64,000 nucleotides of DNA from Harmothoe impar (Eukaryota; Annelida; Polychaeta; Phyllodocida; Polynoidae): the NCBI GenBank assembly GCA_947462335.1, contig OX381715.1:41578650-41642649 (forward strand), read 5' to 3'. Within the stretch, counting starts at the first letter, position 1, and every line of letters begins with the position of its first letter. The notes beneath the pieces were generated by a model. The model did not search any database. It saw only the letters and a program-made list of their open reading frames with translations, and was not told the DNA's origin. Both the position numbers and the translations under genes were made by a program. Positions 42,891 to 52,730 of this stretch are shown piece by piece.

Positions 42891-45812
42891 TTACAGATTT
42901 GTGAATTGGAGATGGTAATTCCAGACCTCCTTGAAATGTTTTAGGATACTACACTTCAATTTCCTTTTAAAAATAATGTTGTTTTCAGAAATTCTTATTT
43001 CAGGTTTGATGTTATTCCAGGTGTTATATGCATCGACAGGAGGAGACAATTGTACTCGTCTCGTATGTGCAGTGTACATCTTAATTAACGGACCATCCGC
43101 TGCTCTAGTCACTCTATTACAAATCAAATCTAGTGACTTTAACGTTATTAACCTGTAACATAATATACCTTGCAGATACTCTCTTCTTAAGTCAATAGGA
43201 AGAATGTTTACTTCTAGATGAATATTCTTGACAGAAATGGACAGTGGGTCTTTTATATTTAGGCTGACCCTTATACCAATATTTTGTAGGATTTGCAGCT
43301 TCTTTTGCTCAGAATAGCTTATACCAGATAAGAACACACTACTGTTATCAATGAATGGTAGTAACATAGTTTTGAGCAATACTACAGCAGTATCTTTATC
43401 CATGTGGCCCCTAAAATGTCTTAGCAACCATATTTTGTGATTTATAGAACAAATAGTTTTTGAGAGTTGACTTTTAAAACTCATATTATTGTCCATAATA
43501 ATTCCAAGATATTTATAATTCTCTACTTCCTCTAACTCCACACCTTTAACATATACAGGGGGTAGAATTACATCTTTTTCATATGTATATAACATTGTTT
43601 TCGTTTTCTTTGCGTTTATGGTGAGCTGATTTTCGTCACACCAGGAAACGAGGCTATTCAGATCTTTTTGTAAACAGTCTGCAATATTATTCAAGTCATT
43701 ACCAGAGATAAATAGTACGGTGTCATCTGCATACTGAAGACACTTACAAGACATTGCCAGATTTGATAAGTCATTAACATATAATATAAAAAGTATTGGG
43801 CCTAGGATAGATCCTTGGGGGACACCATATGACACATTCTCCCACTCAGAAGAGACTCCATTTGCATTTGTTTTTTGCACTCTATTTTCCAAGTAACTCT
43901 TATACCAGCTAGTGACTCTTTCACTAAAACCATATTTAGGCAGCTTCTTTAGTAGTTTATCATGACTTATTGTGTCAAATGCCTTCTTATAGTCAATGTA
44001 GACAGCACCTGTGTACTTTCCATCATTTAATGATCTAAAGATATTATTATTCAACTCTAACACAGCATCTTGGGTGCTTCTATTTTTCCTAAAACCACTC
44101 TGGTTTGGTGTTAAAAGTGAATTCCCTTCCAGAAATGAGTAAGATTGTTTATGAATGAATTTTTCCAAAATCTTCCCTGTTATTGGTAACAAAGAAATAG
44201 GCCTTAAGTCACTTACATCACCAGGATTTTTTACTTTTGGGATAGGACAAATCTTAGCCTCTTTCCATTTTTTGGGGAAAATCCCAGTTGTAATAGACAA
44301 GTTTAATAGATGCAGAAATTCTTCCTTCCTTCCAATTAGGAATTCTTTAAGCACTTTAGCTGAAATGTTTTCTAAACCAGATGATTTATTTACATCTATT
44401 TGTCCCAACTCCTTCTCTAGGTCCTCTAATATAATATCATTAAAGGTTAAAGTGTCTTCAGGAGGCACTATGACTGGTGGATCATATCCCACAGGGGCAT
44501 CAATTTTATCAGCCAGCTTTTTACCAACATTTGCGAAAAAGGAATTTATATGATTAGCAACATCTTCTGATGGGATTTCTGAGCCCTGGTCATCCTTCAG
44601 ATTAAAGCAACCACCTTTTGCCTTATGAGGTAACATGTCCTTAATTGCTGCCCAGAACCTTTTAGGATCCTTGGCATTTATCTCTAATTGATTTTTGATA
44701 TAATTACGTTTGGCTTGTTTTGATTTCACATTAGATCTATTTTTAAGAGCCTTTGCTACTATGATATCCTCAACCTTCTTAGTTTGAATGGCCTTTTTTA
44801 GAGCTGCATCTCTTTCATGAAAAAGCCTTAGAAGCTCAGCAGTTACCCATTTGGATTTCTGCTTTTTGAAAAAACCCTTTTTTACTGGACATTTCCTATC
44901 CAAGTATTCTAATAGCCTTCCAAATAGAATATCCCACGCCTCATCCGGATCATTACAGGCAAAAAAGGTGTCCCAGTCCAGTTCATTAAGACAATCTAAC
45001 ATTTCTTCCTTGCTATAGTCTTTGTATGACCTGCCCATGAATTCAATACTCTTTTTCTTAGTTGTTGTCTTCTTTCTAACCACATATACTGGTACATGAT
45101 CACTTACATTCACACAGAGTAGACCTGTTTGATACACTTCATTGGAGTTTGAAAAAATTAGGTCAATGACCCTATCAGAATACAATGGCCTGGTCAGATC
45201 TTTAATATATTGCTTGAACCCATTAGCATTTTCTAATAGAATCAACTTATTTCTCTCTGGAGAGTTAGCCTTGTAATCAATGTTGACATCTCCTCCCAAA
45301 AATATATCTTTATCTCTCTTTCCCACAGATATTCTTTTCAGGGCTTTCGACACAAATTTACTAAATTCGTTAACATCACCAGAGGGGGGTCTATATACAT
45401 TGACTACAAATATTTTCCTAGTATAAGGCAAGCTGATTTTTGCAACCATTAATTCACAGTGTTCATTTACAACATTTACATCATCACCTTGCAATATCTC
45501 ATGTGTCAAACCATTCTTTACAACCATACAGAGACCACCACCTTGCCTCACCCTGCCAGTTTCATTTAAAATATCCCGATCCAACCTGTGAACAGTAAAT
45601 CCATTTATGTTAAATATGTTTTCACCCATTGACTCCTTCAGCCATGTCTCGGATATACTAACAATGTCAGCTTTTAGACTGGACAAATATTCCAATACAT
45701 TTTCGTCCTTAGACTTTACACTTTGAGTATTCCAAAATACCATTTGTAGGCCTTTGGGCATATCATATGATGGGATTTGATGAGGTGGAGGGGGAGTGGG
45801 GGGGAGTAGCAC
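42891..45812 (-). CDS. LINE ORF2: APE endonuclease plus reverse transcriptase
   Basis: Encodes the nicking and reverse-transcribing protein for target-primed insertion. Numbered from a GTG codon at 45812; the first ATG is at 45761 (residue 18) and another at 45743 just before the endonuclease fold. An in-frame TGA lies about 45 bases upstream of 45812. Endonuclease residues are all present: N28 (FWNTQS), E55 (SISETWL), Y140/R141 (NVYRPP), D175 and N177 (GGDVNID), D217 and the S237-D238-H239 triad. Reverse transcriptase: LRPISLLP at 536-543, GFRKNRST at 573-580, catalytic D607 (YIDYKKAFD), GVPQGSILGPILF at 663-675, YADD at 694-697, and YKYLGI at 766-771. The C-terminal 200 residues show no recognised zinc knuckle. 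The frame is uninterrupted, so the enzyme may be functional. Length fits CR1/Jockey-type ORF2 proteins. Confidence 0.93.
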   Translation of the reverse strand: MLLPPTPPPPHQIPSYDMPKGLQMVFWNTQSVKSKDENVLEYLSSLKADIVSISETWLKESMGENIFNINGFTVHRLDRDILNETGRVRQGGGLCMVVKNGLTHEILQGDDVNVVNEHCELMVAKISLPYTRKIFVVNVYRPPSGDVNEFSKFVSKALKRISVGKRDKDIFLGGDVNIDYKANSPERNKLILLENANGFKQYIKDLTRPLYSDRVIDLIFSNSNEVYQTGLLCVNVSDHVPVYVVRKKTTTKKKSIEFMGRSYKDYSKEEMLDCLNELDWDTFFACNDPDEAWDILFGRLLEYLDRKCPVKKGFFKKQKSKWVTAELLRLFHERDAALKKAIQTKKVEDIIVAKALKNRSNVKSKQAKRNYIKNQLEINAKDPKRFWAAIKDMLPHKAKGGCFNLKDDQGSEIPSEDVANHINSFFANVGKKLADKIDAPVGYDPPVIVPPEDTLTFNDIILEDLEKELGQIDVNKSSGLENISAKVLKEFLIGRKEEFLHLLNLSITTGIFPKKWKEAKICPIPKVKNPGDVSDLRPISLLPITGKILEKFIHKQSYSFLEGNSLLTPNQSGFRKNRSTQDAVLELNNNIFRSLNDGKYTGAVYIDYKKAFDTISHDKLLKKLPKYGFSERVTSWYKSYLENRVQKTNANGVSSEWENVSYGVPQGSILGPILFILYVNDLSNLAMSCKCLQYADDTVLFISGNDLNNIADCLQKDLNSLVSWCDENQLTINAKKTKTMLYTYEKDVILPPVYVKGVELEEVENYKYLGIIMDNNMSFKSQLSKTICSINHKIWLLRHFRGHMDKDTAVVLLKTMLLPFIDNSSVFLSGISYSEQKKLQILQNIGIRVSLNIKDPLSISVKNIHLEVNILPIDLRREYLQGILCYRLITLKSLDLICNRVTRAADGPLIKMYTAHTRRVQLSPPVDAYNTWNNIKPEIRISENNIIFKRKLKCSILKHFKEVWNYHLQFTNL

Positions 45813-45967
45813 ATTATCTCTTGTTGCAATCGTAAGAAAAAAATAGCTAGCTCACTGCAAATTACATCAAGTAGTATCGGAAATCAAAATTGGTAGCGAC
45901 AATACCAATAAGTATTTTATATTTACCTTGACCCAATCACCAAAGGATGCCATACTGCATTCTATGA

Positions 45968-46266
45968 ATCATTTACCTTTCTATGTTTTTGTTTGGAAGT
46001 AGGCCCTACTTCTTGTTCATTAATATATTTGCTTCTACATCTGACTAGTGGCTAATCTACATACACAAGTGATATGTCTATACTTCACAATATAAAAATT
46101 CAATACATAGGAAATGAGAATTATTCCTATGTTCTTTTTACCAGCAAGCCCTACTTCTATTTCATTGATATATATTTGCTTTTACATCGTACTAGTGGCT
46201 AATCTAGATACATATAGTGATATATGTCTATACTAAACAGTCTATGAGTTAGATACATTGGAAATG
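45968..46266 (-). repeat. Tandem repeat in the LINE spacer between NADAR frame and ORF2
   Basis: Two diverged copies of about 140-150 bp, about 45968-46106 and 46122-46266, share TAGTGGCTAATCTA, TTTGCTT, GATATGTCTATACT and GGAAATG in the same order. No frame is open through it. It may be a leader for ORF2 translation, which is inference only. It fills most of the 575-base gap between the two coding parts. Confidence 0.6.
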
Positions 46267-46386
46267 TTTACATTGAATGTCTTTTTGTTTTCATTTATAT
46301 CAAGTATGGTTTTTATATGTCGAACTCAGTATGGAAACCTTATGCACGGCAAATGAGTCTCTGTGTATACATATTCGGATATCGAA

Positions 46387-47028
46387 TTATCGTAGTTCCC
46401 TCCTAAGATCCACTAGGATCTGTCCGAAGATATTCTCTCCTCTCCAATGTCCACTCTTCACTTCCTGAGATAACAGATGAATGCCAATACCCCAGTATCT
46501 GTCTCCTGAAGCCTCCCAGATTGGCTTAATACCTGTAGCAAGAAGACGGGTTTTGAGATCTGGGTTTTGCACATATTTACACCTGTTGATGTCCTTGAGT
46601 ACTGTAGTTTTCCGAGCATGCCACACCTCGGTCTCTGTGATTTCTTCTCCTAGCTGTTTCACTTTTCTTGGGTCATGTTCCTTCAGAATCTCTTCTCCTT
46701 TTCCAGCATCTCCACAGATCATGGCCTTGGAGTGGAAGAAGGCCTGCTCATTGCTGCTATAAACTTTGCCTTCATATTTAACATCACGCTTATGAAAGTT
46801 AGATAGGAAGCTGTGTTCCCCTTGAAACAGCACCCCCTTCTCAAGCTCTCTGGTGAAGGCCTTGTCAACTGTTAGTGCCTCAGGTAGTAGATGCAGCTCA
46901 GTGCGTCCGTTGAATGGTTTCCCATTGACCAGAATGAAGTCTCCAGCTTGACGTACGTCCATCTTCAGTTGCTCGCCTAAGTCAACTAGCCCTCTGATTT
47001 TGTTGCGAATCTTTTTTGTTTTTTTCAT
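46387..47028 (-). CDS. NADAR (YbiA-like, DUF1768) domain encoded in the LINE, overlapping ORF1
   Basis: 213 codons from the ATG at 47028, in the +1 frame relative to ORF1. Residue numbers here count from the TTG codon at 47031. Residues 1-66 (KKIRNKIRGLVDLG, then DFILVNGKPF) look like the rest of an ORF1 RNA-binding region. From about 67 to 214 it matches the NADAR superfamily motif by motif: FLSNF (75-79), YEGKVYSSNEQAFFHSKA with E95 in the glutamate position, EEILKEHDPRKVKQLG (113-128), W137, NPDLKTRLLATG (156-167), WEASGDRYWGIG with D177, W180 and G181, and GENIFGQILVDLRREL at the end. NADAR proteins are N-glycosidases: YbiA acts on riboflavin intermediates, and others remove ADP-ribose from guanine. 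All signature positions are present, so activity is plausible but untested. The ORF stops at 46387 and is intact. Confidence 0.85.
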   Translation of the reverse strand: MKKTKKIRNKIRGLVDLGEQLKMDVRQAGDFILVNGKPFNGRTELHLLPEALTVDKAFTRELEKGVLFQGEHSFLSNFHKRDVKYEGKVYSSNEQAFFHSKAMICGDAGKGEEILKEHDPRKVKQLGEEITETEVWHARKTTVLKDINRCKYVQNPDLKTRLLATGIKPIWEASGDRYWGIGIHLLSQEVKSGHWRGENIFGQILVDLRRELR

Positions 47029-47680
47029 CAAGATCCTCAGCTAATTTGAACCCGACACACCTTTTGTTGTTGCCAATGTCATACCTGTTATGCCAGACGA
47101 GATTCCTGATTCTAATGGATTCAAACTCAATCAAAATCGGCCTTGGTCTTCTCACTCCCTTGAAGGAACCCAACCTTTTAGCATTTAGAATGTCATTCCT
47201 GAGGTCTCTACCAGTAGGTCGCAGGATGTCACAAACGTCAGCTACCACAGTTTCTCGTTTATACTCAGGTACGTTGAGCAGTATCAGATTGGACTTCCTT
47301 CTATCCATTTTTTCCTCTTTTTTCTCCCTTTTTATTTCTGCATTTTTTAAGGCCTCCTCTACTGCAATCCTTACAGCCTCTTTAAAGACAGGATCTTCAT
47401 GGAACTTAGGTCTGACCTCAAGGACCTCAACACGACCAATTGCTTCATCAGCCTTCCTGTCCGCATTTACTGTGTCCCTTTCTATGTCTACAAGGCGGTC
47501 ACTGTGAGACTGTGTAGCTTTTTCAATGTCTCCTACCTTTGCTTTCAGGGGAATGATGGCCCTTTCAACCTCTTCCACCTTGGCGGTTAGCCCAGCAAGC
47601 TTCTCATAGGACTCCCTAAGCCCTTTCAGTTCCAATAGGATAGCATCAATCCTCTTCTCCATACTTGTTTTTGGAGGCAT
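46982..47680 (-). CDS. LINE ORF1: coiled-coil and RRM-like nucleic-acid-binding protein
   Basis: 232 codons from an ATG at 47680 with A at -3 (good Kozak context). Residues about 5-90 are heptad-rich (leucine, valine and isoleucine spaced through K/E/D-rich sequence), typical of a trimerising coiled coil. Residues 115-128 are a basic K/R/E stretch. Residues 130-217 read like the RRM-type domain of L1-like ORF1 proteins: SNLILLNVPEY, then DILNAKRLG, then RPRPILIEF and VGFKLAEDL. The family role is binding of the element's RNA as a chaperone; that is inferred. The frame stops at TGA 46982, 47 bases past the ATG of the overlapping NADAR frame. The C-terminal residues after the A-rich tract (DSQQNQRAS) look out of frame, while the other frame continues a plausible ORF1 sequence. 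A one-base A-run difference or a programmed +1 shift between the two frames is likely. Confidence 0.8.
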   Translation of the reverse strand: MPPKTSMEKRIDAILLELKGLRESYEKLAGLTAKVEEVERAIIPLKAKVGDIEKATQSHSDRLVDIERDTVNADRKADEAIGRVEVLEVRPKFHEDPVFKEAVRIAVEEALKNAEIKREKKEEKMDRRKSNLILLNVPEYKRETVVADVCDILRPTGRDLRNDILNAKRLGSFKGVRRPRPILIEFESIRIRNLVWHNRYDIGNNKRCVGFKLAEDLDEKNKKDSQQNQRAS

Positions 47681-48540
47681 CGTTCACAGGACAACTAGAG
47701 TTTTACCCCGGTTTTGTTTAAAAAGAAAAAAGAAGTAGAGTAGTAGTCTAGAAATAGTAGAATAGTAGAAAGTGATGTGCTTCTTGTTAAGTTTTATCAC
47801 TCAAATAATGTCGCAAATATTCCTTTGTTTGGTATAGTTCATATTCATTTCTACTTGGATGCACTGCAGCAAGCTGAGCCCATTCCTATTATACAGCCAT
47901 GATTAACACTCAACAAGACTGTGTTTTACCATGCTTGTGTATATGTCATTTCCGAACATGCCTTTCTGGTCTCACTAGATTAATTCTTTGGAGACAATGT
48001 TAATATATTGGTTTTGGGCTTTCAATGTGATGGGTACAGAAAAAGGCTTTTTCCTTCTTCTTTTGCTTGTTTACAAATGCAGTGAGCTGAATGACAGTCT
48101 TCTAGTTTTTCAGGTTGTGAGGTTTTCCGAAAGTGCCCTTTACTTAGCTAGTTGATGGGCAGTGTTCTCTGTCTAGAAAAGGTTATTTGTGATTATCATA
48201 TGGAAATGATGTGTTTTGAACAAGCTACACTTGGTTCCCTGTGCAGTTTCCAGTCTATAGACCTAGTCTTTAACAGCTCTGCTAGTACCAGTGTGATACA
48301 GTGACAGTCTTTTTTTTCTGTGTAATTGAGATATAACTCAATTAATATCCAGTTATGATGTAGTAAGCCCCACTTTCTAGTAATTAGGGTAGCTGTTTTT
48401 ATAGTAATTAGGGTAGTTGTTTTTAAAGCAATGAAAACACTGTAGGGACAAATATGAGTTTTTAAATCTATTGAACAGCCCTGAAATGGCGCTGAATCTT
48501 GAATATGTACGATTCTAAAAATTGATTTTAATCAGAATGA
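47681..48540 (-). other. Probable LINE 5' UTR; boundary unresolved
   Basis: No open frame. It contains a short direct repeat near 48376-48425 (two copies of a unit of about 25 bp including AATTAGGGTAG). Unit-C single-copy sequence homologous to 10660-10740 starts near 48560 (GGTGAGTACAAACC), so the LINE and any 5' extension must end before that point. Confidence 0.4.
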
Positions 48541-48764
48541 GTGCTAATGATTGTCTCTATTTGTTTTCAGGTGAGTACAAACCACTATGGGATGTAAGTA
48601 TTACAGATATGGGCTGGCCCTAAGAGGATAACTCTGCAGCAGTCGGAGTGACCTGACCTTAAATAGGATCGATGGACAGGGGTTTAAAGAAATTCGCAAA
48701 CTGCTGCCATCTATGTACAAGACTGACCACTCCGTGCATCTCGGAGCTGACCTGAAAATTATGT

Positions 48765-49106
48765 TGCTGTGTCTGACGACCTTGGGCCAATGTTGTCTCT
48801 GACCGGGTGCCGTCTCTGACCGGGTACCGTCTCTGACCAGGTGCCGTCTCTGACCAGGTGCCGTCTCTGACCGGCTTGGCTTGATAAGGTCAAAATACCA
48901 ACAGCAGGAGGCTAATTATAATTATAATAATTATTATATAACAACCGCCATAACGTTTTTACAAATCCTTATATATATGAGCATAATTCAAAACACCTTT
49001 TTTCTGACACCTGGTCAGAGATGGCACCTGGTCAGAGACGGCACCTAGTCAGAGACGGCACTCGGTCAGAGACAAAAACATTGGCCCAAGGTCGTGAGAC
49101 ACAGCC
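48765..49106. mobile_element. Foldback element, variant GTCTCTGACC subfamily (342 bp)
   Basis: Termini TGCTGTGTCTGACGACC and GGTCGTGAGACACAGCC. Arms carry GTCTCTGACCGGGTGCC units (five left, four right). The motif differs from the other three copies by T to C at the fifth position in every unit, so the units have been homogenised within the element. No clean target duplication (ATGT / ACAT). Confidence 0.86.
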
Positions 49107-49424
49107 ACATGTGACACTGACCGGGAATATGTGTTATTTAGTGCAGCAGCTTTAGATATAAATGATAGATTAGAAATAACAAAAACAGTGACAAATATGT
49201 TATAAAAAGGTGAAGGAATCAATGGGTATAATTAGAAAAACCAATTCTCTGCATACTATATGGTTATTCCTGAAAGCCTAGGCTTTAAATCCAATTTAAT
49301 TGAAGAAGTGAGAGGATTTCCAACTTGTTTTACAATGTGTGGTATATGGGAGGAGGAGTCTAGAGTAATCCTTAGTCCCAGGGACTGACGGACCAACTTT
49401 AATGAAGTAGACTAATGTTATTAA

Positions 49425-49638
49425 CCCTTTAACAACACATGTTACTAAAAGATTACATTTGTTGGCATGATGCACCAATGCAGCCCGGGTGAGTAACTCG
49501 CCAGTGCTACATTTGTGCATCATGCCGACCCTTCGAGGGGTGCCTCAACCCCATAGGGTCGGCATGATGGTTGAATGTAGCACTGGCGAGTTATGACCGA
49601 GGCATGGTGCATTAATGCACTTTGCCATCCTTAAAGGG
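49425..49638. mobile_element. TTAA-flanked palindromic MITE, CCCTTTAAGGATGGC family, copy 1
   Basis: TTAA at 49421-49424 and 49639-49642. Arms share GCATGATG, GTAGCACTGGCGAGTTA and CATTAATGCA words. The core GGGTCGGCATGATG lies on both sides of a short centre near 49530. Confidence 0.82.
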
Positions 49639-49688
49639 TTAATGAGCTCCCACTAAGGCTTGGCCAATCTGAGCTGATTTTAATCAAA

Positions 49689-49890
49689 CCCTTTAAGGAT
49701 GGTAAAATGCTTTAATGCTTAATGCCGTTGGTCGGCACCATGCATGAATGCGTCACGATGCAAAAGGGTTAAGACATTCCCGAGGAGTCAGCATGATGCA
49801 CCAATGCAGCACTGGTGAGATACACGCCAAGGTTGCATTGGTGCATTAGGGCGACAAATGTCACCTCTTAGTAACATGCAATCCTGAAAG
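49689..49890. mobile_element. Fragments of the same TTAA MITE family, copy 2
   Basis: CCCTTTAAGGATGGTAAAAT at 49689, AAAGGGTTAA at 49763, then GCATGATGCACCAATGCAGC and GCAATCCTGAAAGGG up to about 49890. Rearranged or nested remnants. Confidence 0.6.
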
Positions 49891-50163
49891 GGCAAAGATT
49901 TGCCTTATAAATAACCGGTTGTTGGTGCCAAACTCATTTCATTGATGGTTTTATTGCCTCGGCTGTTTTAAACTGATTGTCTTCTTTTTAGTTGCTTTGT
50001 ACCCAAGCTAACAAACTAGAGCTGTGATTGTGATGTGATCTATGGGATGAAGTGATGTGAAAACCTTTGCTGATAACATCCTTGATTTGGGTCAGGGTGA
50101 TGACTACATTATACTGATTTTCCTCAGCCATAGATTTAAACCTGTCAAATAACGTTGTCACTA

Positions 50164-50269
50164 CGCACTCAGAAAAGTGAGAGTCGCTGCTGCTGAAAGC
50201 ATTAAAAGCGCCTGACTTTCAGGTGAAAGTGCTTCTGGCGACAGTGACTCTCACTTTTCTCTCTGTGTT
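50164..50269. mobile_element. Palindromic MITE, AAAAGTGAGAGTC arms (about 105 bp)
   Basis: CAGAAAAGTGAGAGTCGCTG and GTGACTCTCACTTTTCTCTC; inner arms AGCATTAAAAGC and GCGCCTGACTTTCAGG. Confidence 0.68.
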
Positions 50270-52500
50270 ACCTCATATCTGATTGCAATTGAATTAAAGA
50301 CTGTGCTGGGAGATTTCAACTATGCAGGCAGGACTTTTGATCACTCCCTCTGTTGCAGGATAACTTTGATGAGGGGTAGTGAACATTAGTGATAGTCAAT
50401 TAAGGGGAAGAGGAGTTAGTAGGGAGGTTTAGTTATGAACGTGTACGGCAACGGCTACGGGTAGTGTCACAACACGGCGGGGGGAGGGGTGTTCCCATCT
50501 ACTCGTTTAGGACGTGTAGGGGGCTGTTTACAAGTGCTGCAATGTGCATGTAGGAGGAATGGATATATATAAGAAATTTGTGTATGTATAAATATGATAG
50601 GCCTGCCTAATTGATCAAGAGGTATGTCAGCACCCACTTGCAAGTGGGGATTGCTTTAGGAATAATCACATCACAGTGTAAAATTTACCCTTTGTTGACA
50701 CCCTTTACCCTGTACATAAGGAATCACCCACTTCAAGAGTTCAAGATAGGTTCATATAGAAGTATATATATACTTAACCACTTAACCTGTCCTTGTGCCC
50801 CAACATGTAGTTGTAACCTTTGACGTCCCCGTGCCAGTACACGTTCCCCAATCTAAACCTCTCTAATATTGATCTTTATTACACGACCCAACGTTATAAG
50901 TACGATCCTGTATTTGTTTAAGCATTAAAAAACGTACCACCTGGGGGTGTGGTACGTTTTTGCATACCACCCGGGTGTGTGGTACGCTTTTCGCTGCTCT
51001 AGACCAATCAGAAGGCAGTATTTTGGTCACGTGATATGACAATGGCGGCGATGTAAACAAAGCAGGCAACGATGTGAACGATGCAAATTAACGATATAAA
51101 CAACTAAATTGGCGATGTAAACAACAACTAGAAGGTAGGGGGGCTTATAAAGGCAGATGCACCTCGGGCTGGTACGCCCCATACGTGACCTCATCATGCA
51201 ATACTAGCTATGTATGTCTCAACCAGATGTTTTCATCAACTGGCCATGGTACAGAAAGGAGCCTCCTATATTAGGAGAATATTGTGAAAATCATCTTCCC
51301 TTGTCCTTATCTTTCTCACTCCAAACCCTAGAGTGATCAACATTCATAAGCTCCATAAACTAGAGTTGCATTAACTTCTGTTGATCAGCCCCCCTCGATA
51401 CACTTTTGCAATTTACTAATAGAACTTGTAAAGAAGTACATCCTAGCTGCCAACAAGGGCGTGACACAGGAGTGAAAAGATTTAATGAAACCTTTTTATC
51501 TATCAGTGTCTCAGTACTGTTTATGACATTGCTTACTTATTCAGCCACTGCAACCGACCCTTATGGATCCATGTGATTTGTGGAGGTGGTGATGTTTTTA
51601 TATCAGCTCAAGGTAAGGAAGCTTGGTGTCTCACCATGAGTTGTTTTTGGATGCCTGACGTGAGGGATGCATTTTCCCATAAAACAGATAATCAGGCGCT
51701 TCTTCTTAGCGACTAATTGAAATGGTTGCTGTTTGGGTGATTTGTGCATTGGACTTGAGGGTTATTATCTCAGAAAAACATCAATATGCTAGGAACTTTG
51801 TTCTAAAATGCTTTTGTAAAACTCACAAATTGACTCTAAATAAACATCAAAATTATGTCAATATTTTTTTAATGCCCCACCTAGACATTCCTCAGTATGT
51901 CTCCTCTGATGCTTGGAATCGCCTACTTTTCTGAACCTCTGTCGTGTCAGTTTGGCACAGCCCCCCCCCCCCCCCCCCACCTAAAGTCGAGTTGCTTCAG
52001 ACATGATTCAGACGCGACTCTACAGAATAGCAGGCCAGGAAGGGCAGTTGGTGAGGGATTATAATTATAAACCCCAGTCTCAGGCCCCGACTCTGTAATA
52101 GTCGAGTCTGGGCAAACTCATATAAAAGACTTACTTGGCAAACTTGACTTCAGATGTTGACCAATCAAATCTTGTACACCAGTCCCTGTGCACAGCCTAA
52201 CAGGAAGTAACAATCTAGACATAGCAGTTCCACCTTTTGCAACCCTTGCGGCGGAAAAAGGTACTGTTTGAGCCAGTCTATGTAAAACCCTGCTTTTCAA
52301 ATGCTCACAGTAGAATTTGGTTGGACTCCTGCCCAACCCCCATGAGGTTAACCGAAGGGTCCCAGACATGGTTAGAGTCCCTGGCCTGGATGCAGTCCCT
52401 TGATGAGCTGATTGGTAATGACTCCAAACTAGGGCTGCCAACTTCAGGGACTATAGCTGGTCCACCACAACATGGCCTACACACTGATAATCTAAATGCT
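50270..52500. other. Unit C sequence, no gene seen
   Basis: 51440-51720 matches 12270-12570 and 30590-31070. A poly-C run is at 51961-51979. The 93- to 111-codon frames at 52118-52640 overlap one another on both strands and are unsupported. Confidence 0.45.
50925..50998. repeat. Twin hairpins on GTACCAC
   Basis: AAAACGTACCAC-CTGGGGGT-GTGGTACGTTTT forms a 12-bp hairpin; directly after it CATACCACCCGGGTGTGTGGTACGC forms a second. A third GGTACGC word is at 51173. Confidence 0.6.
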
Positions 52501-52544
52501 CTGAGCCTTGGTTTGTAGTGGCTATCCCAGGTTAGTAATAGGAA

Positions 52545-52730
52545 TACTAGTCGAAATGACGATGTTATATTCAGAAATGACCAAGGCAAAAATGGAAAGA
52601 GTAAGGTTGGTTGGTCCGGCCTGACAGTATTAGCTAACAATGGATGGTCATGCAGGGAGCCAAAAAATGACTAACCAGTTTAATCACAACTGGCTGAGTT
52701 GTCTGCCAGTGTTGAATAAGGTCAGAATAT
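52545..52730. mobile_element. GACTAAC-family MITE, copy 2
   Basis: CTGACAGTATTAGCTAACAA, GGTCATGCAGGGAGCCAAAA and AATGACTAACCAG, in the same order as copy 1. Confidence 0.6.

Larger units (their letters stand above)
42279..48500 (-). mobile_element. Near-complete non-LTR retrotransposon (LINE, Jockey/CR1-like group) with NADAR domain
   Basis: Minus-strand LINE. Reading 5' to 3' on the minus strand it holds a 5' region (above 47680, boundary not resolved), ORF1 (47680-46982), an overlapping NADAR-domain frame (47028-46387), a spacer of about 575 bp with a tandem repeat, ORF2 (45812-42891) with endonuclease and reverse transcriptase, and a 3' UTR. It ends near 42279 in short hexamer repeats (three units of ATTGAA-type sequence on the minus strand) instead of a poly-A tail, as CR1-, L2- and RTE-type LINEs often do. 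ORF2 has no stop over 973 codons, so the copy is young. It sits in tandem unit C between blocks that are much closer together in unit A (9180 and 10660). The clade is inferred from the APE-RT layout and motif wording; no RNase H domain is seen. Confidence 0.88.

Noticed and set aside
44155..44553. 132-codon plus frame inside ORF2
   Set aside because: Antisense shadow of the reverse transcriptase gene.
47005..47031. A AAA AAC heptamer as a programmed -1 frameshift site
   Set aside because: A -1 slip leads to a frame other than the NADAR one; only +1 (or an indel) connects the two.
47016..47507. 163-codon plus frame opposite ORF1
   Set aside because: Antisense shadow of the coiled-coil ORF1.
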